This document shows, one piece after another, positions 1 to 9,467 of a stretch of DNA of 64,000 nucleotides. The stretch covers positions 22,685 through 86,684 of the forward strand of contig NZ_JACHXM010000017.1 of assembly GCF_014192055.1 (NCBI RefSeq), given 5' to 3'. The notes beneath the pieces were generated by a model. It did not search any database and had not been told where the DNA came from. It saw only the letters and a program-made list of their open reading frames with translations. This DNA comes from Halomonas organivorans. GTDB lineage: Bacteria; Pseudomonadota; Gammaproteobacteria; Pseudomonadales; Halomonadaceae. Each line of letters opens with the position of its first letter. The stretch's first letter is position 1. Both the position numbers and the translations under genes were made by a program.

Positions 1-89
1 CGCACGTCGCCGGCGCGCAGGTCGCGCCCGAGCCCCTTCCAGGAGAGACGCACGGCGTGGCGCAGTCGCTGAGAGCGTGGCCCGGTCAT
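1..89 (-). CDS. ABC transporter permease, N-terminal fragment (YbbP-like)
   Basis: This is the first 29 complete codons of a minus-strand gene that continues beyond the left edge. The start codon overlaps the stop of the upstream ATPase gene in an ATGA arrangement, so the two are translationally coupled. The visible peptide is basic and ends before the first membrane segment; it contains SWKGLGRDLRAGDVR, a phrase I associate with the cytoplasmic N-terminus of YbbP/FtsX-type permeases. Family knowledge: YbbA-YbbP are a LolCDE-like ABC system encoded divergently from tesA in Escherichia coli, exactly the layout here. Too little is visible to say what is transported. Confidence 0.7.
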   Translation of the reverse strand, partial: MTGPRSQRLRHAVRLSWKGLGRDLRAGDV

Positions 90-802
90 GCGCCGACCTC
101 CTCGGGCACGATCGCCGCGAGCCGCCCATCGGCGAGCGACAGGCAGCGATCGCAGCGCCGTGCCAGGGCGCGGTCGTGGGTGACCAGCACCAGGGTGGTG
201 CCAGCCTCGCGATTCAGGGCGAACAGGCTATCGATGATACGCTCGCCGGTAGCGGGATCGAGGTTGCCGGTGGGCTCATCGGCGAACACCAGCTCGGCGC
301 CGGTGACGAAGGCCCTGGCCAGGGCGACACGCTGCTGCTCGCCGCCCGAGAGCTGCTTGGGAAGGTGGTCTAGGCGTTCGCCGAGCCCCACACGGCCCAG
401 CCAGTCCCGGGCCTTGGCCTCGGCATCGCCGTCCGGGGCCAGCTCGAGCGGCAGCAGCACGTTTTCCAGCGCGGTCAGGGTAGGCAGCAGCTGGAAGTTC
501 TGGAACACGAAGCCTACCCGGCCCGCCCTCAGGGCGGCCCGGCCATCCTCGTCGAGATCGCCGAGCGGCTCGCCGAACAGCTCGAGCTCGCCGGCGCTCG
601 GTGCATCCAGCCCGGCCAGCAGGCCGAGCAGGGTCGACTTGCCCGCGCCGCTCTGTCCGAGGATGGCCAGGCTCTCGCCGGGGAACACCTCGAGCGCCAG
701 GTCACTCAGAATGGTCAGCGAACGCTCGCCGCTCTCCACCCGCTTGGTCAGGTGGGCGGCGCGTAGAATAGGATAGGGGTTTACTGGCGAGGAGTCGGAC
801 AT
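86..802 (-). CDS. ybbA: ABC transporter ATP-binding protein, YbbA/LolD-like
   Basis: A 238-residue ATPase of the MacB/LolD class that powers envelope lipoprotein, lipid or extrusion systems. The sequence shows Walker A (GQSGAGKST, about residues 49-57), the ABC signature LSGGEQQRVALARA, and Walker B followed by the D-loop (FADEPTGNLD), with an H-loop in VTHD. Length fits a stand-alone LolD-type subunit. It is divergent from tesA with almost no spacer and coupled by ATGA to the permease downstream, matching the conserved ybbA-ybbP/tesA neighbourhood. In-frame ATGs at 814 and 826 are alternative starts; 802 gives the usual N-terminus, but none has a clear ribosome site. The transported substrate is not known. 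Confidence 0.88.
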   Translation of the reverse strand: MSDSSPVNPYPILRAAHLTKRVESGERSLTILSDLALEVFPGESLAILGQSGAGKSTLLGLLAGLDAPSAGELELFGEPLGDLDEDGRAALRAGRVGFVFQNFQLLPTLTALENVLLPLELAPDGDAEAKARDWLGRVGLGERLDHLPKQLSGGEQQRVALARAFVTGAELVFADEPTGNLDPATGERIIDSLFALNREAGTTLVLVTHDRALARRCDRCLSLADGRLAAIVPEEVGA

Positions 803-812
803 GAGGTCGGTC

Positions 813-1487
813 ATGAAAAAGCGCATCCCTGTTGGTCGAGCTCATGACACCCTGGCATGGTGCCTGCTCTGGGCGCTACTGGTGCTGATGGCCGCGCCGG
901 CGATGGCCGACCAGCGCCCGCGGCTGCTGGTGATGGGCGACAGCCTGAGCGCCGCCTATGGCATCGAGCGAGACGCCGGCTGGGTCAGTCTGCTGGCCGA
1001 GCGCCTGGAGGGAAAGGCCGAGGTCATCAACGCCAGTATCAGCGGCGAGACCAGCGGTGGCGGCGCGGCCAGGCTGCCCGAGCTGCTTCGACAGCACGCC
1101 CCGGAGATCGTGCTGCTCGAACTGGGCGGCAACGACGGCCTGCGCGGGCTGCCGCCCGGTCAGCTACGCGCCAACCTGGCGGGCATGATCGAGGAGAGCC
1201 AGGCCGCTGGCGCCCAGGTGCTGCTGCTCGGCATCGATATTCCGCCCAACTACGGGCCGGCCTACCGCGACGCCTTCACCGGTGTCTATGACGATCTCGC
1301 CGAGCGCTATGAGGTGGCCCTGGTGCCCTTCCTGTTGAAAGGCGTGGCGCTCGATGAATCGCTGATGCAGGACGACGGCATCCACCCCACGGCGGCGGCC
1401 CAGCCTGCGCTGCTCGACAACGTCTGGCCGGCGCTGGCACCGCTGCTGGAACAGCAAGGCGTGGCGCTGGCCGCGCGGGGGAATTAA
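813..1487 (+). CDS. tesA: Periplasmic multifunctional esterase/acyl-CoA thioesterase I (TesA, SGNH hydrolase)
   Basis: Hydrolyses acyl-thioesters and esters (thioesterase I/protease I/lysophospholipase L1) in the periplasm. The 224-residue product begins with a basic stretch and a hydrophobic signal peptide ending APAMA. SGNH blocks are all present: the nucleophile motif GDSLS, an oxyanion GGND, and the DGIHP motif carrying catalytic Asp and His. The ATG at 813 has GAGG six bases upstream; an ATG at 801 is an alternative that adds four residues. Divergent from the ybbA-like ATPase, as in E. coli. Its stop overlaps the stop of the convergent EamA gene by four bases. Confidence 0.92.
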   Translation: MKKRIPVGRAHDTLAWCLLWALLVLMAAPAMADQRPRLLVMGDSLSAAYGIERDAGWVSLLAERLEGKAEVINASISGETSGGGAARLPELLRQHAPEIVLLELGGNDGLRGLPPGQLRANLAGMIEESQAAGAQVLLLGIDIPPNYGPAYRDAFTGVYDDLAERYEVALVPFLLKGVALDESLMQDDGIHPTAAAQPALLDNVWPALAPLLEQQGVALAARGN

Positions 1488-2374
1488 GCCTCGTCCGGCG
1501 TCGCCGGGGCCTTCTGCCACTGCTGCAGGGCCAGCCCGCCGAGGATCAGCACCAGCCCGACCAGGGTCGAGGGCAGGATCGGCTCGCCGACGACCAGGTA
1601 CAGCAGCATCAACGACACCGGCGGCGACAGGAAGATCAGGTTGGAGACCTTGGCGGTGCGCGACACCGTCCCCACCGCCAGCTGCCAGAGCACGAAGGCG
1701 ATGCCCATCTCGAACAGCCCCACGTAGACGCCGGCGGCGAGCCCGGTGACGCCGTGCCACTCCAGGCCCGGTCCCAACAGCAGCAACAGGGTCAGCACCG
1801 GCACCCCGACGCTGAAGTTCTGCCACTGGGCGACCAGCGGCGAGCGACGGTCGCGCACGTTGAGCAACCAGTACAGCGCCCAGATCAGCGTGGACACCAG
1901 CGCCAGCCCGACGCCCAGCGGATCGGCGAAGGCCACGTCGAGTACCTGGCCGCGGGTGGCGATCACCCAGACCCCGCCGTAGGCCACCAGGCCCGCCAGG
2001 ATGTCCATGAGAGTGAGGCGCTGGCCGAGAATCGGCACCGCCAGCAGCGCCATGGCCAATGCCCAGGTGTAGTTGAGCGCCATCGCCTCCTGGCCCGGCA
2101 AACGGTCATAGGCGGCAAACAGCACCAGATAGTAGGCCACCGGGTTCATCAGCCCGGCCCATGCCGCAGTGCGCCAGCCTCGCTTGAGCGCCTCGCCGAG
2201 CAGCCCGCGGCGCACCACCAGCACGCCGATCACCGCCCAGGAGACCAGCGCGGCAATCCACATCAGCTCCAGCGGGGCCATTCGCTCGAGCGCCACCTTG
2301 AAGGCAGTGGCCACCGTGGACCAGAGCGCGACGGCGCCCAGCCCGTAGAGCATGGCGCGACGATCCGTTGTCAT
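1484..2374 (-). CDS. EamA/DMT-family inner-membrane transporter
   Basis: A 296-residue drug/metabolite transporter-superfamily protein with about ten hydrophobic helices arranged as two EamA repeats. Each half carries small-residue packed helices, for example the segment around ALWSTVATAFK near the N-terminus, typical of the first helix of an EamA repeat. The length matches the family (about 280-300). Substrate is unknown; relatives export amino acids, purines or other metabolites. It converges on tesA with a four-base overlap of stop codons. Upstream of the start (2375-2400 and beyond) lies the seven-base tandem array at 2404-2597, so its promoter must lie in or across that array. Confidence 0.85.
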   Translation of the reverse strand: MTTDRRAMLYGLGAVALWSTVATAFKVALERMAPLELMWIAALVSWAVIGVLVVRRGLLGEALKRGWRTAAWAGLMNPVAYYLVLFAAYDRLPGQEAMALNYTWALAMALLAVPILGQRLTLMDILAGLVAYGGVWVIATRGQVLDVAFADPLGVGLALVSTLIWALYWLLNVRDRRSPLVAQWQNFSVGVPVLTLLLLLGPGLEWHGVTGLAAGVYVGLFEMGIAFVLWQLAVGTVSRTAKVSNLIFLSPPVSLMLLYLVVGEPILPSTLVGLVLILGGLALQQWQKAPATPDEA

Positions 2375-2403
2375 GACGTCTCCCGTCTATTCTCCATAAC
2401 CTG

Positions 2404-2597
2404 CCGCCCGCAGCCCGCAGCCCGCAGCCCGCAGCCCCGCAGCCCGTAGCCGCTTCCAATAGCCCGCAGCCCGCAGCCCGTAGCCCGTAGCCGCTTCCAA
2501 TAGCCCGCAGCCCGCAGCCCGCAGCCCGCAGCCCGCAGCCCGCAGCCCGCAGCCCGCAGCCCGCAGCCCGCAGCCCGCAGCCCGCAGCCCGCAGCCG
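2404..2597. repeat. Heptamer tandem array (CCCGCAG)n
   Basis: A satellite of the seven-base unit CCCGCAG. The longest perfect run is 2504-2594, thirteen copies. Two 20-base interruptions of identical sequence, starting CCCGTAGCCGCTTCC, sit at 2443-2462 and 2484-2503, 41 bases apart, so there is a higher-order repeat too. It lies between two minus-strand genes, after the stop of the SelW-like gene and before the start of the EamA gene. The unit is not a multiple of three and no open gene crosses it. Copy number is expected to vary by slippage. Confidence 0.95.
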
Positions 2598-2602
2598 CCA
2601 GA

Positions 2603-2872
2603 TTATCGATCGATATGGCCCAGGTCCCGCTCGGGATCGAGGCGGTCGCGGACCTTCTGCTTGAGCGTCTTGACGTCGGGGAAGCCGCCGTCTCGCTTGC
2701 GCTCCCAGAGGCTCACGTCGCCGAAGAAGACCTCGAAGTAGCCGCCGTGGGACGGCACCAGGGCCACCTCCTCGAGGTCCTCACCGAAGGTCGACAGCAG
2801 TTCCTGTGCATACCAGGCACTGCGCAGCAGCCATTGGCACTGGGTACAGTAGTGAATGCGAATACGTGACAC
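2603..2872 (-). CDS. Small Rdx/SelT-SelW-SelH family thioredoxin-like protein
   Basis: An 89-residue protein whose N-terminus has the strand-CxxC pattern of the Rdx family (IRIHYCTQCQW, cysteines at 9 and 12), followed by a helix and a GGYFEV strand, matching bacterial SelW-like proteins in which selenocysteine is replaced by cysteine. A redox role with a thiol partner is the family expectation; the specific partner is unknown. Length is typical. It stands alone, divergent from the MFS gene to its right by about 54 bases; the heptamer array begins just after its stop. Confidence 0.85.
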   Translation of the reverse strand: MSRIRIHYCTQCQWLLRSAWYAQELLSTFGEDLEEVALVPSHGGYFEVFFGDVSLWERKRDGGFPDVKTLKQKVRDRLDPERDLGHIDR

Positions 2873-2926
2873 GATGCCCTTCCTGTCGCAACAATAAGCG
2901 CTTCATCCTACCAGCGAGGAGCTCCC

Positions 2927-4240
2927 ATGGCCGCCCCCGAGATCAGCCAGACCCGCCTCTTCGAGCGGCTGACCGGCGACGAGGACAGCCGGATGTGCAA
3001 GGACATCCCCGACGAGGCCTGCCAGGAGCAGCCGCGCAACTTCTTCCTGCACCTGGCGGCCTCGCTCGGCAACAAGCTGGCCGACGAGCTGGCCAGCGCC
3101 CGGCTGGTGCTGCCCTGGCTGCTCGGGGCGATCGGCGCCCCGGTGTGGATGGTTGGGATGCTGGTACCGATCCGCGAGGCCGGCGCCTTGCTGCCCCAGG
3201 TGTTCGTGGCCGGATTCATCCGCGGCCGCCCAAAGCGCAAGGGGGTGTGGGTGGCCGGCGGCATCCTCCAGGCGCTGGCCGCGGCGGCCCTCGCGCTGCT
3301 GGCGCTGTTCGGCCACGGCGGGCTCGGCGGCGCCCTGGTGCTCGCCGTGCTGGTGGCGCTGTCGCTGGCCCGAGGCCTGTCGTCGATCGCCACCAAGGAC
3401 GTGCTCGGCAAGACCATCGCCAAGCAGCGCCGCGGTACCCTGATGGGCTGGAGCGGCAGCCTGGCGGGCGCCGCCACCCTGGTCGCCGGCGTGGTGCTGA
3501 TGGCCTTCAGCGACCGTCCCGGCGAGCTCGCCCTGGCCGCGCTGCTCGCGGTAGCTGCCCTGGGCTGGGCCGTGAATGCGCTGTGCGCCGCGCGTATCCG
3601 CGAGGTGCCCGGCGCCTCGGAAGGCGGCGACAGCATCGCCTCGACGCTGCGCGAGGGCCTGCGCCTGCTGCGCAAGGACCGCACCTTCCGCCACTTCAAC
3701 CTGTCCCGCGCACTGCTGCTGTCGAGCGCCCTGGCGCTACCCTACGTGGCCCTGCTCGGCCAGCGCCAGAGCGGCGCCGAGCTCGGCGACCTGGGCGTGC
3801 TGGTGATCGTCTCCGGCATCGCCGGCATGGTGGCGAGCCCCGTGTGGGGAAAGCGCGCCGACGACTCGAGTCGCCGGGTGATGCGCCTCGCCGCCCTGGG
3901 CACCGCCGTATGCTGCGCCGCCGGCGCGCTGCTGGCCTGGCTGCCCGGCGCCTGGACGGCGAGCGTCTGGCCCTATGCCCTGCTCTACGCGCTGCTGGTG
4001 ATCGTCCACGCCGGGGCCCGGCTGGGACGCAAGACCTATGTCGTCGACCTGGCCGGCGCCGAGGACCGCGCCCTCTACGTGGCGCTCTCCAACACCCTGA
4101 CCGGTGTGCTGATGCTGATCGTCGGCGGGCTGGTCGGCGCCCTGGCCCAGTGGCTCGGCAGCGGCGCCCTGCTGCTGGCGCTGGGCGTCACCGCGCTGGC
4201 CGCCGCGGCCAGCGCCACGCGGTTGCCGGAGGTCGAATGA
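2927..4240 (+). CDS. MFS transporter
   Basis: A 437-residue major facilitator protein with roughly twelve predicted hydrophobic helices and an unusually long hydrophilic N-terminus of about 40 residues (contains the pair of cysteines MCKDIPDEACQEQ) before the first helix. The loop between helices 2 and 3 contains the positively charged RGRPKRKG, as expected for MFS. The start at 2927 has GAGGAG upstream with good spacing. Substrate cannot be inferred. It is followed after 104 bases by the LOV gene on the same strand, without proof of cotranscription. Confidence 0.82.
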   Translation: MAAPEISQTRLFERLTGDEDSRMCKDIPDEACQEQPRNFFLHLAASLGNKLADELASARLVLPWLLGAIGAPVWMVGMLVPIREAGALLPQVFVAGFIRGRPKRKGVWVAGGILQALAAAALALLALFGHGGLGGALVLAVLVALSLARGLSSIATKDVLGKTIAKQRRGTLMGWSGSLAGAATLVAGVVLMAFSDRPGELALAALLAVAALGWAVNALCAARIREVPGASEGGDSIASTLREGLRLLRKDRTFRHFNLSRALLLSSALALPYVALLGQRQSGAELGDLGVLVIVSGIAGMVASPVWGKRADDSSRRVMRLAALGTAVCCAAGALLAWLPGAWTASVWPYALLYALLVIVHAGARLGRKTYVVDLAGAEDRALYVALSNTLTGVLMLIVGGLVGALAQWLGSGALLLALGVTALAAAASATRLPEVE

Positions 4241-4344
4241 GTGGCTCCGACGTTGAAATCCCGGTCCCGGCTGGCCATGATATTTTACAAAGGGGCGGCG
4301 CCTGGCCGCGCCGTCCATCACGCTCTCGCGACAGGAATGCCTCG

Positions 4345-4779
4345 ATGAAACGCCCGCCCCTGATCAGCCCGGACCTGCTGGAACGAATGGTCGATGCCTC
4401 CGAGGACGGTATCGTCGTCGCCGAGCAGGAGGGCGACGAGAATATCCTGATCTACGTCAATCAAGGCTTCGAGCGACTGACCGGCTACAGCGCCGACGAG
4501 ATCCTCTACCGCGACTGCCGCTTCCTGCAGAACGAGGACCGCGATCAACCGGCCCTCGCCACGATTCGCAAGGCGCTCGCCGAGGGCCGCCCGTGCCGCG
4601 AGGTGCTGCGTAACTACAAGAAGGACGGCACGCTCTTCTACAACGAGCTGTCGATCACTCCCGTCTTCGACGAGAACGACGCCCTCACCTACTTCATCGG
4701 CGTGCAGAAGGACGTCACCGAACGCGTCGAGGCCCAGCAGGAGCTCGAGCGACTCAAGGCCGAGCACGGCCTTTCCTGA
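4345..4779 (+). CDS. Short LOV-domain blue-light photoreceptor (PpSB1-LOV-like)
   Basis: A 144-residue stand-alone PAS/LOV protein. The flavin-adduct cysteine is Cys58 in RDCRFLQ, and the FMN-contacting residues expected for a LOV core are present: Asn90 (RNYKKDG), Asn100 (FYNELSIT) and Gln121 (GVQKDV). The core is followed by a charged helix (residues 124-140) and no effector domain. It closely resembles, from memory, the short LOV proteins of Pseudomonas putida (PpSB1/PpSB2), with the key positions offset by five residues. Known for the family: FMN binding, blue-light cysteinyl adduct, dimer switching through the terminal helices. Output partner is unknown. A reading frame open further upstream is not coding; the ATG at 4345 starts the domain. 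Confidence 0.92.
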   Translation: MKRPPLISPDLLERMVDASEDGIVVAEQEGDENILIYVNQGFERLTGYSADEILYRDCRFLQNEDRDQPALATIRKALAEGRPCREVLRNYKKDGTLFYNELSITPVFDENDALTYFIGVQKDVTERVEAQQELERLKAEHGLS

Positions 4780-5022
4780 ATCTCTCACGTCGGCGCCTTC
4801 GGGCGGGCGTCGACGGCCAATGGCGTGACGCCTCGGATCCCGGCTTCAGCCAGCACGGCAAGGCGTCATGATATTTCTTGCCTTCTCCTCTTGCGCTTGG
4901 CCGCATCTCCCCTTATATAGCCGTCAGGTGCCCGTCAAGGGCATCCTGGGGCCCCGCTCGATGCGGGGTGTCGGATCCGCTTCTGCCGCTCCCCGAGCGG
5001 CACGGCCATGGGAGGACCTCGC

Positions 5023-5235
5023 ATGCGCCAGAATGCCCATCACGAAGAAACCCTCGACGACGACTTCTACGACGACGATCAGGACGAGGCCGTCAACGAC
5101 CACGATTATCGCCGCGCCCGCCCGGCCAGCCGCACCGAACAGCTGCGCGCTCGACGACGCCTGGAGACCCTGCTCGAGGAGCGCCGCCTGAAACGCGCCA
5201 TCGAGGACGACTGGGGGATCGACGAGGAGGAGTGA
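5023..5235 (+). CDS. Small acidic/basic protein, PA3496-like
   Basis: A 70-residue protein with an acidic N-terminal half (DDDFYDDDQDEA) and a basic helical C-terminal half (RARRRLETLLEERRLKR) ending in an acidic tail. The RRRLExLLEERRL pattern resembles the small PA3496-type proteins of pseudomonads that have been linked loosely to envelope integrity; this is recall, not proof. No membrane segment or signal peptide. The start at 5023 is chosen because GGAGG sits seven bases before it; an ATG at 5008 lacks one. About 110 bases upstream of ettA, same strand. The 243 bases before it (4780-5022) hold no gene that I can see. Confidence 0.7.
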   Translation: MRQNAHHEETLDDDFYDDDQDEAVNDHDYRRARPASRTEQLRARRRLETLLEERRLKRAIEDDWGIDEEE

Positions 5236-5344
5236 GAATCGAGATTCGAGGTGCGTGGCCGGCCCTGGCCATTCCTCCGCCCGGGCTCTATCATCATGGG
5301 CCAGCGCATTCTCAATCCGTTCTTTACAACCTTAGTGAGATTCC

Positions 5345-7006
<1,662 letters not shown>

Positions 7007-7065
7007 CCGGCTTCGCCGGAGCCATAAGAACGCCCGCTGCGCGGGCTGAAGCTTGAAGCTGGAAG

Positions 7066-7097
7066 ACAACCCCACGATCTCGCGGTCGTGGGGTTGT
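7066..7097 (+). terminator. Hairpin terminator after ettA
   Basis: Perfect 12-base stem (ACAACCCCACGA paired with its complement) with an eight-base loop, 60 bases after the ettA stop. A smaller GCCCGC/GCGGGC hairpin precedes it at 7032-7046. There is no strong T-run after the stem, so efficiency is uncertain. Confidence 0.6.
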
Positions 7098-7202
7098 TGC
7101 GTTGGCCCCGGCGCTAGACAGCGACGGCCGCAGCCTCCATAAGAGGACATGGCGGAGCGCGTCGCCGCGACCGCTTTCCTGCTGGCCACCCGAGGACCGG
7201 GC

Positions 7203-8540
7203 ATGTCGCCGACGCTTCTGCTGCACCCCGTTCAGCTGTTCCGGCGCTTCGCCAACAGCATCGCCTACCTGCCGACTCTCGCCGCGGCGAGCTACGGCCT
7301 GCTGGGCCTGCTGATCCTGGTAAGCACCACCCGCGACGCCGGCTTCCCCGACGGCCTCGAGGCCTGGATTCCACCGCTGCCCGACGGCGCCCGCGGACTG
7401 CTGATCGCGCTGCTCGGCGGGATGATCTCGCTGATGGTGTTCAGCTTCTCGATGGTCATGTCGATCCTCTCCCAGGCCGGCGGCAACTTCTCCCACAAGC
7501 TGGTGTTCGGACTGATCGGCGAGCGTCGCCACCAGTGGGTGCTGGGCCACTATCTCGGCACCATCCTGCTGCTGCTCCTGCTGCTGATGGCCCCGGACGA
7601 TGCCCGGGGCTGGATGGCTCCCGCCGTCTATCTGGCCTGCCTGCTGGTCGTGCACTGCCTGGGGCTGTTCGTCTATTTCATCCATGGCGCCTCGCAGTCG
7701 GTGCAGATCGACGCGGTAATCGGCGGCCTGCACGACGCCACGCTCGCGGCCATGCATCGCCAGCAGGCACGACAGCGAGGCGAGAGCTGGCGCTTCCTGG
7801 ACGAGCGACCGCGGCCGCACACGCCCTGCCACGAGATCGCGATGGGCCAGGAGGGCTATGTCCAGGGCGCCGACCTCGCCGCCCTGGCCCTCCTGGCAAG
7901 GCGCCAGGACGGTCGGCTGCACCTGAGCTTTCGCTTTGGCGACTATCTGGCCCAAGGTGCCCCGCTGGCGATCCTGGAAGCCGACGAGCCACCCGACGCG
8001 GCCTGGGAGGAAGCGCTGCACGAGTGCCTGGTGCGCCTGGACGGCGAGTCGGTGAGCGAGCACTACGTCCACGGCATGACGCAGCTGATGGAGGTAGCGA
8101 TCAAGGCCCTGTCGCCGGGCATCAACGATCCGGGCACCGCACGGCTGTGCCTGCACCGCCTGACCGATCTGCTGCGACATCACCTGGCCTGGCAGCCGGC
8201 CAACGCCCTGCTCGATGCGGAAGAACGGCTGCGGGTGACCTGGCCGCTGGAGCGCTTCGACAGCCTGCTGCACCGGCTGTTCGTGCCCCTGCTGCACTAC
8301 GGCGGCGACGACCAGAGCGTGCTGCTGGGGCTGCTCAAGGCCTTGAAGGCGCTGTCGCTCGAGACGCAGGGCGACGCGCTGAGCGCCCTGCAGGCCATGG
8401 CCGAGCGCGTCGTGGAACGGCTCGACCGACTCTCATGCCATCCGATGGATCGGGCCTTCGTCAGCGACCGGCTGACCCGGGGGCGGCATCGCCTGGCGCT
8501 ACCCGGCGAACTGCCGCCCGATGGCGAGGCCGCTCAGTAG
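7203..8540 (+). CDS. DUF2254 family inner-membrane protein
   Basis: A 445-residue predicted membrane protein of the DUF2254 family, function unknown. Four or so hydrophobic helices occupy the first 170 residues, with the family phrases FSFSMVMSILSQA and a GASQSVQ motif, followed by a large soluble domain containing ALSPGINDPGTA, which is typical of the family. The start at 7203 has GAGGA six bases upstream; an ATG at 7149 is in frame but has its purine stretch too close. The 3' end overlaps the convergent acyltransferase gene by seven bases. No operon partner on the same strand. Confidence 0.85.
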   Translation: MSPTLLLHPVQLFRRFANSIAYLPTLAAASYGLLGLLILVSTTRDAGFPDGLEAWIPPLPDGARGLLIALLGGMISLMVFSFSMVMSILSQAGGNFSHKLVFGLIGERRHQWVLGHYLGTILLLLLLLMAPDDARGWMAPAVYLACLLVVHCLGLFVYFIHGASQSVQIDAVIGGLHDATLAAMHRQQARQRGESWRFLDERPRPHTPCHEIAMGQEGYVQGADLAALALLARRQDGRLHLSFRFGDYLAQGAPLAILEADEPPDAAWEEALHECLVRLDGESVSEHYVHGMTQLMEVAIKALSPGINDPGTARLCLHRLTDLLRHHLAWQPANALLDAEERLRVTWPLERFDSLLHRLFVPLLHYGGDDQSVLLGLLKALKALSLETQGDALSALQAMAERVVERLDRLSCHPMDRAFVSDRLTRGRHRLALPGELPPDGEAAQ

Positions 8541-9448
8541 AGCTTGGGCTCGCCCTTGGGGCGAGTCTTGAAGCGGCGGTGCAGCCACAGGTACTGCTCG
8601 GGGTGGCGGCGAATGGCAGCCTCGATGACGGCGTTGACCTGGGTGGCATCGGCCACGTCGTCACCGGTGGGAAAGCCCTCCAGCGGCGGCAGGTACTCCA
8701 GGGTATAGGTGCGATCATCAGGATTGCGGTGGAAGATCAGCGGCATGACCGGGGCCCCGGTCATGCGGGCTATCTTGGCGGTGAGCTTGATGGTCGCCGC
8801 CTCGACGCCGAAGAAGGGCGCGAAGACGCTGGCGTCGCGGCCGAAGTCCTGGTCAGGGGAGTACCAGACGTTGTGGCCGTCCTTGATCCTGCGCACCACG
8901 CCCCGCAGGTCATGGCGGTCGATGGCACGGCCGAAGATGCGCGACCGGGCGCGGGTCATGAAGCGCTCGAACAGCGGATTGTCGTGGGGCCGATAGACCA
9001 CGTCGGCGGGAAAGAACAGCGAATGCAGCGCCCCGCCGAGGTCCAGGGTCGAGAAGTGGATACCGATGATCAGCGCGCCCTTGCCCTGGGCCTGAGCGCG
9101 TGCCATGTGCTCCTGACCCTTGAAAGTCACGCGGTGGCGCAGGTGCTCGGGATCCCGGCACCAGCCGGTGGCCGTCTCCAGGATGCCGATCCCGTTGGCG
9201 ATGAAGGTCTCGCGGACCAGCCGGGCATGCTGGGCCTCATCGAGTTCCGGGAAACACAGCCGCAGGTTGGTCTCGGTGATGTGTCGCCGCCGCTTGGCGA
9301 ATCGCCAGACGGTGAGGCCGATGGCCCGCCCCACCCACAGCTTGAGCCGCCAGGGCAGCCAGGCGGCGACGCGCATGGCACCGATGGACAGCCAGGTCGG
9401 CCAGTAGCGGGGGTGGGCGAAGGAGGTCGGGGTCTCGTCCTTGGACAT
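8534..9448 (-). CDS. lpxL: Lipid A biosynthesis acyltransferase, LpxL/HtrB family
   Basis: Transfers an acyl chain from acyl-ACP to the Kdo2-lipid IVA intermediate at the inner-membrane inner face. The 304-residue protein has the family HX4D catalytic motif (HFSTLD), a later FFGVEAATIK segment, and a single hydrophobic N-terminal region around MRVAAWLPWRLKLWVGRAIG. Length fits LpxL/LpxM. LpxL and LpxM cannot be told apart safely from sequence alone; the R-rich KRRRHITETNL and LHRRFKTRP segments are characteristic of the LpxL side. Downstream (left) it converges with the DUF2254 gene; alr lies immediately upstream on the same strand with a 19-base gap, so they may be cotranscribed. Confidence 0.88.
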   Translation of the reverse strand: MSKDETPTSFAHPRYWPTWLSIGAMRVAAWLPWRLKLWVGRAIGLTVWRFAKRRRHITETNLRLCFPELDEAQHARLVRETFIANGIGILETATGWCRDPEHLRHRVTFKGQEHMARAQAQGKGALIIGIHFSTLDLGGALHSLFFPADVVYRPHDNPLFERFMTRARSRIFGRAIDRHDLRGVVRRIKDGHNVWYSPDQDFGRDASVFAPFFGVEAATIKLTAKIARMTGAPVMPLIFHRNPDDRTYTLEYLPPLEGFPTGDDVADATQVNAVIEAAIRRHPEQYLWLHRRFKTRPKGEPKLY

Positions 9449-9467
9449 GGGGCACTCTTACTCGGAT

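Noticed and set aside
2404..2597. CRISPR array
   Set aside because: The unit is seven bases with no unique spacers and no cas genes nearby; it is a microsatellite.
2806..4344. Upstream extension of the LOV gene through the MFS gene
   Set aside because: The extended frame is an alternative frame of the MFS coding region with an Arg/Gly-rich translation; the LOV domain starts at the ATG at 4345.
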